Part shown: piece by piece, positions 58,102-64,000 of the stretch
Layout of the letters: each line of letters opens with the position of its first letter
Position numbering within the stretch: the stretch's first letter is position 1
Assembly: GCA_027946555.1 (NCBI GenBank)
Contig: JAPEVC010000002.1
Location: 186,001 to 250,000, forward strand
DNA from: Gnomoniopsis sp. IMI 355080
Taxonomy: Eukaryota; Ascomycota; Sordariomycetes; Diaporthales; Gnomoniaceae
Reading direction: 5' to 3'
Length of the DNA stretch: 64,000 nt
The notes under the pieces: generated by a model
The model's input: the letters and a program-made list of their open reading frames with translations, nothing else
Database searches by the model: none
Told to the model about the DNA's origin: nothing
Made by a program: the position numbers and the translations under genes

Positions 58102-58824
58102 TCATTTACATACGATGTCTAGCTTGCCGTAGTCGAAGTCACCGGTCGGGTTCGCACCCTGCGCAACAGCTCGCGACTCTGCGTACATGGTGCCCATGGT
58201 GATCGCGATCTTGCCCAGCTTCTCGAAAATGTCGTCCATCTGGTCAGCGAGGGTCTTCCTGGCCGAATTGTAGTCCCTCTTATTCATGCGGTGATTGACG
58301 AACTTGTGATGGCAGCCGCGAACTTGCTCGACCAGGCTTGCGTACTTCGTACGCAGATCCTCTGACTTTTCGTGGAGCTTAGTTTGCAGGTCAGTCCACT
58401 CAACGTAGAATTCCTTGTAGTGCTTCGTTTGCTCCTGCTTAGCGGCAATGATGCCTTCAAGCTCTGGGAAGAAACCTTGGGAACCTTCGACCCTGGGAAC
58501 GCCCTTTGGGCGAATCTCGGGGGGGATGCGCATCTTCTCAGTAGGCCATCTCTTGGAATTGGCTTCGATGAGGCGCCGGCGACGCTCGTCAGCTTCAGCC
58601 AGGGTTGGAAGAGCGCGCTTAAGGGCATCGCGATATGCGCTGGCAGATGCCTCAGACCGAGCTGAGTCGTCAGAAGGCATGACGGATGATCTTGCGCAGC
58701 AGTTGTCCTGGGAGAAAAGAGGCCCACGGATGAGGTCGTTGACGTGGTTGGCGTACGTTGGGTAGGGTCGGTGCAACGGTGTCCCTTGGTTGTCAGATGG
58801 TTGCTTGGGTGGATCTGATGACAT
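58102..58824 (-). CDS. Orphan coiled-coil protein, function unknown
   Basis: A single exon of 240 residues. The N-terminal 60 residues are polar. Residues about 65-100 are a basic helix (RDALKRALPTLAEADERRRR), followed by a Pro-rich link (MRIPPEIRPKGVPRVEG). Residues about 115-225 are predicted to be long amphipathic helices (EGIIAAKQEQTKHYKEFYVE, TDLQTKLHEKSEDLRTKYAS). The spacing recalls helical-bundle proteins but no known domain is identified. No signal peptide or membrane segment is visible. Start MSSDPPKQPSDN is the first ATG; a second in-frame ATG (MPSDDSARSEAS) lies 48 codons later. Composition is normal for a real gene of this genome. It neighbours the small secreted protein on the same strand, 136 bases apart. 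Confidence 0.62.
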   Translation of the reverse strand: MSSDPPKQPSDNQGTPLHRPYPTYANHVNDLIRGPLFSQDNCCARSSVMPSDDSARSEASASAYRDALKRALPTLAEADERRRRLIEANSKRWPTEKMRIPPEIRPKGVPRVEGSQGFFPELEGIIAAKQEQTKHYKEFYVEWTDLQTKLHEKSEDLRTKYASLVEQVRGCHHKFVNHRMNKRDYNSARKTLADQMDDIFEKLGKIAITMGTMYAESRAVAQGANPTGDFDYGKLDIVCK

Positions 58825-59463
58825 TTTGTAGAATAGAATGCCGGTGACTCGACCAAAAGCAAGCTCTTGTTAAGCGAAGACCTCGACGATGTGATGATGC
58901 CGACAATGCTGGCGATGTTTGACAAGATCGTGGGTCAACTCAATGTGAAGGTTGTGAAGGTTGACGTTGGAGGAATGAAGGAGGTGGGTCTCCCACTTTG
59001 GGCCGCAGCTCTGGGCTCGCCATTCTTGCTAGTATGGGGACATCATGAGTTAGAGATATCTAGACACTCTAGTAATTTGCCAGCTGAGTATGCCTCCCAA
59101 ATCACATAAATGATACTGGACAAATTGGATGCACTACGATGGTGATGGCTCAGCTCTGTCCCGTTCATGAAATCAACCTCTCCATTTGGAACCGACCCGG
59201 TCAGTGAGGGCCATAGAACTCAGTACCCTCAGGCGATAGTGAGTATTGTAGGGTACCCCTCCATCCTGAAATAGGAAATCCAGACTACATACTGAGATAA
59301 TTTGGAAAGTAATCGCACAGAAGCTCACCAAGGAAAGTCAGACTAGAAAAGAGACAAGGCCTAGCTAGTATGGATGAATTATGAATGATGTATTGCTTGA
59401 GGGGAATGTGGTAGAGAAGTTAATTTGCCACCATGATGGGCATCACTCACCATCAGCAAGGGG
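58825..59463. other. Intergenic region
   Basis: Promoter of the orphan coiled-coil gene and 3' flank of the helicase gene. No gene was seen. Confidence 0.55.
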
Positions 59464-61599
59464 TTATCTAGCAAGTGGTCCCACTCTGACTGTCTCCCTC
59501 ATTTTCCTCTCTTCCAATATATTGACCTGTTTTGTATGCTTCTTTCTTGTAGCCTGCATATCTGCAAAGCGACCCTTTGCACCAAACTTGACCTTTGTGA
59601 TCATATCGGCAGCCCTGCCCTTTGTCAAATCGTTTTCTGTGAGCTGATCATCTTCAGGTCTCAGCTTATTGAGAAACTCAAGCTGGCCCTTTGTCGGCGG
59701 AGCGCTTCTCCACGGTTGTCTTCGTGAGATGATGTAGTGCGGGAACCTTTCACCGGCGTATTTGTCTGCTCCATGGACCGCATCTGCAAAACTAGCTGCT
59801 TTGAGCAGTTCTCTAGGCGCGGCGTAGGGTGATTTGGATGTTCCGCTGGGAAGGCGACGGATTAGAAATGCTCGCCAAAGAGCAGAGTCTGGCTTATCGG
59901 AGCTGTCCTTTTCAAGTCGTAAATAGGATCCACCGTCGCCAGATAAGACATATTTGTTGGGCCCAACCTGTACCCAGGCGTAATGGGTCAGCGTATTAAT
60001 GTGTCGCTCTCCGGAAGTGTCAGAAATTAAATCGAACACAGAGTCATATTCCGTGAAAGTGACCTTCTGAGGTAGGCCTTCTGGTACTGGAATAGGAGCG
60101 CCATCATAGACTTGTCGTTGACGAGTGCTCTCGGCTTCTTTGCGTTCTTTGATACTTTCCAAGTGATTGACAGTGGCATTGCTGACGAGCTCGCCGGGAT
60201 CGAGACCGAAAAGTGTAGGCACAGTCACGATACCTGTCTCGAGGCTTGAAACCATGTCGATTATGTGACAATTCTCCTTGCTCTTGTGCAGTCTCATTCC
60301 TCTTCCAATCATCTGTACCAGCAAATTACGAGACTTTGTGGGCCGTGCAAGCAGTACACAGTCGACGTTTGGAATATCTGTACCTTCGGTGAAGACACCG
60401 CAATTGAGAAGGACCGGGAATTCACCCCGTTTGAAGGCATCGAGAATCTCGCCTCGCTCGATCTTGTGCGTGTCGCCAGTAACAAATCGGGCATCTAGTC
60501 CATATTGCCGGAACTTCGCAGTCAGACCAGTGACATGGTTGAGGTCGACGCAAAACACCAACGTCGACTTCCTCTCGGCAGCTTTTGCAAGCCAGGCTCT
60601 GACGGTAACGTCGTTGACCTGATCCGTATTCACAGCCCTCGAAAGTTCAGAAGGGATAAAGTCTCCTTTCGCACCTTGACTTTTGACTCCCCGGATATCC
60701 GCTGTGGAACTGACCGTGGTGAATATCACGCCAGTCAGCCACTTCTCATCGATCATGTCGACGTAGTCTTTATGATAGACGATCTCATCAATAGCTGCAC
60801 CAAGCTTCAACCCATCAAATCTTGAGAAAGTGGCCGATACGCCGACCAGATTCGGCGAATAGGGGTTCTTGCTGGACAGTCCAAAGTGCTGAAGCACTTT
60901 CATGTACCCCGGAGCCACGATGTGATGAGCCTCGTCGACGAGTATAAGTTTGAAACTGTCTGGGTTATATTTGGCAAGTCTCTCCTCCTTTTGAAGACTT
61001 GCTACACTGGCGATAGTGATGTCTGCGACACCACTGGCTCTGGCACCGGCCATATCAATTTCAACGACCTTGTCAGGATAAGCATTCGCGCAGTGTCTTG
61101 CTGCTTGCTCGACGAGTTCCCGACGGTGGGCCAGGATCAAAGTTTGTGTAGCATTTTTCGAAGGGCCCGTAACATGCTGAATGAGTTGTGTGAAAATTAC
61201 CTGCACTATGTGAGCCATGTACCAGGCGAGATGAATGGTTGCTAACCGCAGCGAGCTCGGCAATGCGCAAAAGAAGCACCCGGACAGTGTTCAAGAAAAG
61301 AAAAGTAGGCAGCTACATACAGTTTTACCTCCTCCAGTAGCCAAAGATATACCGACCCTCTTGTGCCCATTCTTGAAGGCGGATACGACAGCCTGTATGC
61401 ACTCAATTTGGTAATCCCGGAGTTGCACTTGTTGCACGGTTGGGTGTGTTGACTCTGTCGCAAAGCTCCTTGCACCTGCAATTGGCGGGCCAGGCCCACG
61501 AGAAAACTTCGGCCGTAGGACGAGTATAGCCCTCTGTGGCCTGGAGCTCCAAAATGTGCACGAGACCACTCTCAGGCCTCGCAAAAGTGGCTGTCGCAT
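59464..61599 (-). CDS. irc3: Mitochondrial superfamily 2 DNA helicase, Irc3-like
   Basis: Two exons on the minus strand, 61321-61599 and 59464-61200, split by a 120-base intron placed directly after the Walker A motif, giving 671 residues. The N-terminus is rich in Arg and Ser without acidic residues ([20 protein letters not shown]), typical of a mitochondrial targeting peptide. Helicase motifs are in order: Q-like [12 protein letters not shown], motif I ATGGGKT (about 87-93), motif II DEAHH (182-186), motif III VSATFSR, then in the second lobe [20 protein letters not shown] and motif [10 protein letters not shown]. This matches yeast Irc3, a double-stranded-DNA-dependent ATPase/helicase needed to keep mitochondrial DNA. 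The C-terminal 230 residues lack known domains. It is divergent from the Rrn5-like gene. Confidence 0.93.
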
Positions 61600-61943
61600 G
61601 GCGGATGCTCAGCCTCGCGGTTTGCTTGACGTCGGAAAAAAGCTGTGAGGCTGAAAACCCCCCAGTTTTAATTCGCGCCACAGCCTAACCAGGCCCACTG
61701 CACTTGTAGTGGATCTCTGCAGCATACGATGCAATCCCTGCAACGACAGTACCCCTGCACCCTAAAGTTTTGTTCTCACAACCTTGAACCAAACGTGAGC
61801 TTCTAACCTCCTGACCTTCTGAAAACACCGAAGTCGCGACCCTCAAAGACAAATATCGAACGATCATCACACAGACCATTCATGAGAGGTGTTCACCAGC
61901 TATCGAGCCATGCTAGTTTCATTCCAGAAAACGATTTGCCAAA
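61600..61943. promoter_or_regulatory. Divergent promoter (Irc3-like / Rrn5-like)
   Basis: 344 bases between the two start codons must hold both promoters and leaders. No TATA box stands out. Confidence 0.5.
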
Positions 61944-64000
61944 ATGTCTTCGGATTCTGACGACCGTGTGAGCGACCACGGTCGCCAAATCGTTGAGTCA
62001 ATCGAACCAATTGAGGATGTGCAGATGCCAGATGCCAACAGCTTGAATCTTGGGCGTCGAAACATAGGCAGAACCATCACTTCATCACAACGTGCAATTG
62101 TGGTCAAGCGAGAGCCACTTTCTGCTGATGAGTTGGAAGAGGGCGGTGACTCCACGAGCAGTGATGATCTGCCAGAGGAAACCACTGGCACGGGGTATAG
62201 CTTGTCCACAAGGAAAGCTGATGCTGCGGATGCCTATGCTTCAGAGTCCGGGTCTGAAAGTGACTCATTAGAGGAAGTCACCAAATCCCGAGCTGGTCGT
62301 GGGCGGAAAATTGCTGGTATCACGGGCGACGAAGAGACCTTTGCAGACAAAAAAGAGCTATCTCAGACACAGCTACCGCCATCTTATCAGATACCAGCAG
62401 GAACTGATAGCAAGTTTCCCTTACATGCCAGCGACTGTAATGAAAGCACAGACAGTACCGACTCAACAAGTAGCCAAGTGAAGGAAGACTCCGTGCTGCG
62501 AGACGCTACGCTAAGCAAGGAGAAGTCACGCAAGAGAAAAAAATCTACGCATGGGCTAGAAACTCAAGCAGTGGATGAAATTGTGGACCTGCGACCCTTG
62601 AAGAAGACCAGGCAAAAACTCAACAGGGCTTACCTTGATCTGTTAAATCAGGACATTGAGCATGCTGCTTCTCAAGGCTGTCCAACTGATCATGAGACAA
62701 GGGACGGGCGGGCAGTGCTGCCATCGTCGCAGATTGGTCTGACTTTCTGGACTTCCACGGAGAAGGAGCGGTTCTTCGAGGCCCTCGGTCGGCTTGGTCG
62801 GGACAACACAGCTGGAATTGCAGAACGCATCCACACGAAGGGTGAGATGGAGGTCCGGCAATACTTGAAGCTCCTTGAAGATGCGCTTGATCATCGACGA
62901 CAGCAAAATGAGCTTGATCACCTGGGGCTTGAGGATTTTCCTGCAGCAATGGAAATCAGTCAAGAATGCTGTCAGGCCCTGGACGAAGTTGCGGACAACA
63001 TCGCCATGAAACAGGAGCGCGCGGAAGTCGCTGCAGAGGAACATGAGTTCGGACGAAACTGGCTGGTGACTAGTGAAAACTGCAAGAATCTGGAGGCGGA
63101 GGCGGAGGACGACACGTCAAAGTTTGCTGGTATTTTCAGACTAAAGGAATGGTTGTCATTACAGGAACGATTTTTTATGAATGCTCCGACTGCTGAGGGA
63201 AACTGGCAAACTGTGGATGGACATGTGCCCTCTATTCGACTCACAACATTGCACGATTTCCACTCACTTGTACTCACGCTGACAAAGCGCCTCGTGGCGG
63301 CGACCCATTACATGGCTATGACACGGGTACGAGCTGAGAGGAACTACAGACAAGTGATTGGGGAGTTTGTGAGGATCAAGGACGTCCAGGCTGCGGCTTT
63401 GTCGCTAGGACTTGCAACACAGAAGCCGCCTTTGACAGGGTGTGTTGGGCGCTTAGGGCTATCTGTCTACAGAGACCCACCAAAGCCAGATGAAGACATC
63501 GACCTAGAGCCCATGTCCGTCACCGATATCGAGGCGGCGTTGAATATCGAAGGGCCACGCAGTGTGAGCCGCCTTCGTCATCAGGTGGAGCGCATCGCGT
63601 TGTCGGACGATAGTTCTATATCATCAGACTCGCCAATGGAGAGTGAGATTGAATCAGATCAAGAGCGCGACGACAAAAGCACATCAGAAGATGACGATAG
63701 CCAGGAGGAACAAGATATAAAGGCCGAGGCAAACGAAGCTATCCTCTATTCGGCTATTGATCCACCACAGACGAAGAGGGACCGACAAGCGCTGTACCGC
63801 AGAATCAAAGCGGAAAGGGAGCAGGAGAGGTATGCGGACGCTGTCGATGCCCGAAAGAGTTATTATGAGGAGATCAAGATGTGGGAAATATTGGGTCAAC
63901 AGCCGCCAAAGCATTTGATTGACCCTGGGGCTCCTTCATTTGGCCGTAGGCTGAATCTGTCAGTCGATACGGGGTACTCGGTGGGCAGAGACTGGAGAGC
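61944..64000 (+). CDS. Rrn5-like RNA polymerase I upstream activation factor, partial
   Basis: The frame opens at 61944 (MSSDSDDRVSDHG) and stays open to the right edge, so the 3' end is missing; 685 codons are present. The N-terminal 210 residues are acidic and Ser-rich, with a basic patch (KSRKRKKST) that could be a nuclear localisation signal. Residues about 265-315 form a SANT/Myb-type domain (LTFWTSTEKERFFEALGRLG, then MEVRQYLKLLEDALD), the hallmark of Rrn5 in the upstream activation factor that recruits Pol I to rDNA. A second helical region follows, then acidic stretches (SEDDDSQEEQ) and a charged helix (DRQALYRRIKAEREQERYAD). The identity rests mainly on the SANT domain and layout; another SANT-containing nuclear factor is possible. 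Confidence 0.8.
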   Translation, partial: MSSDSDDRVSDHGRQIVESIEPIEDVQMPDANSLNLGRRNIGRTITSSQRAIVVKREPLSADELEEGGDSTSSDDLPEETTGTGYSLSTRKADAADAYASESGSESDSLEEVTKSRAGRGRKIAGITGDEETFADKKELSQTQLPPSYQIPAGTDSKFPLHASDCNESTDSTDSTSSQVKEDSVLRDATLSKEKSRKRKKSTHGLETQAVDEIVDLRPLKKTRQKLNRAYLDLLNQDIEHAASQGCPTDHETRDGRAVLPSSQIGLTFWTSTEKERFFEALGRLGRDNTAGIAERIHTKGEMEVRQYLKLLEDALDHRRQQNELDHLGLEDFPAAMEISQECCQALDEVADNIAMKQERAEVAAEEHEFGRNWLVTSENCKNLEAEAEDDTSKFAGIFRLKEWLSLQERFFMNAPTAEGNWQTVDGHVPSIRLTTLHDFHSLVLTLTKRLVAATHYMAMTRVRAERNYRQVIGEFVRIKDVQAAALSLGLATQKPPLTGCVGRLGLSVYRDPPKPDEDIDLEPMSVTDIEAALNIEGPRSVSRLRHQVERIALSDDSSISSDSPMESEIESDQERDDKSTSEDDDSQEEQDIKAEANEAILYSAIDPPQTKRDRQALYRRIKAEREQERYADAVDARKSYYEEIKMWEILGQQPPKHLIDPGAPSFGRRLNLSVDTGYSVGRDWR

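Overview
The window is nuclear DNA of a filamentous ascomycete (Pezizomycotina). Genes are split by short GT..AG introns (mostly 50-90 bases, one of 278). The set includes a fungal-type Bem1 scaffold, a fungal MscL-like channel, an Rrn5-like Pol I factor and a CENP-B/Abp1-like protein. Nothing bacterial, viral or organellar was recognised. The class cannot be fixed from the sequence. No rRNA, convincing tRNA, CRISPR or intact transposon was seen.

Layout. 1-6.9 kb: no intact gene, only some protein-like fragments. 6.9-8.7 kb: leucine-rich-repeat protein. 11.1-12.6 kb: SMP-30/gluconolactonase-like protein (minus). 13.1-13.9 kb: decayed short-chain dehydrogenase. 14.2-16.1 kb: a divergent mitochondrial pair (ATP synthase subunit K-like and an MTP18/Mtfp1-type protein). 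16.7-21.5 kb: divergent AN1 zinc-finger protein and the Rad4/XPC repair protein. 23.3-26.5 kb: RBR-type E3 ligase. 27.5-33.8 kb: short Dcc1-like protein and a large DH-domain RhoGEF. 34.3-37.6 kb: MscL-type channel and a membrane protein, divergent. 38.0-42.3 kb: Vps36 (ESCRT-II) and a Thp3/SAC3-GANP protein, divergent. 43.3-44.6 kb: CENP-B-type DNA-binding protein. 46.1-48.1 kb: Bem1. 48.2-57.6 kb: a gene-sparse block with simple repeats. 57.6-58.8 kb: a small secreted protein and an orphan coiled-coil protein. 59.5-64 kb: Irc3-like mitochondrial helicase divergent from an Rrn5-like factor that runs off the right end.

Most genes are unrelated housekeeping functions, not a metabolic cluster. 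Several divergent pairs share compact intergenic regions. The ATP synthase subunit K/MTP18 pair is the only one where both products go to the same compartment. Bem1 and the RhoGEF both belong to the Rho/Cdc42 polarity machinery but lie 12 kb apart. Exon boundaries given here come from reading splice signals and checking that the frame stays open across each join. Starts marked uncertain need transcript evidence.
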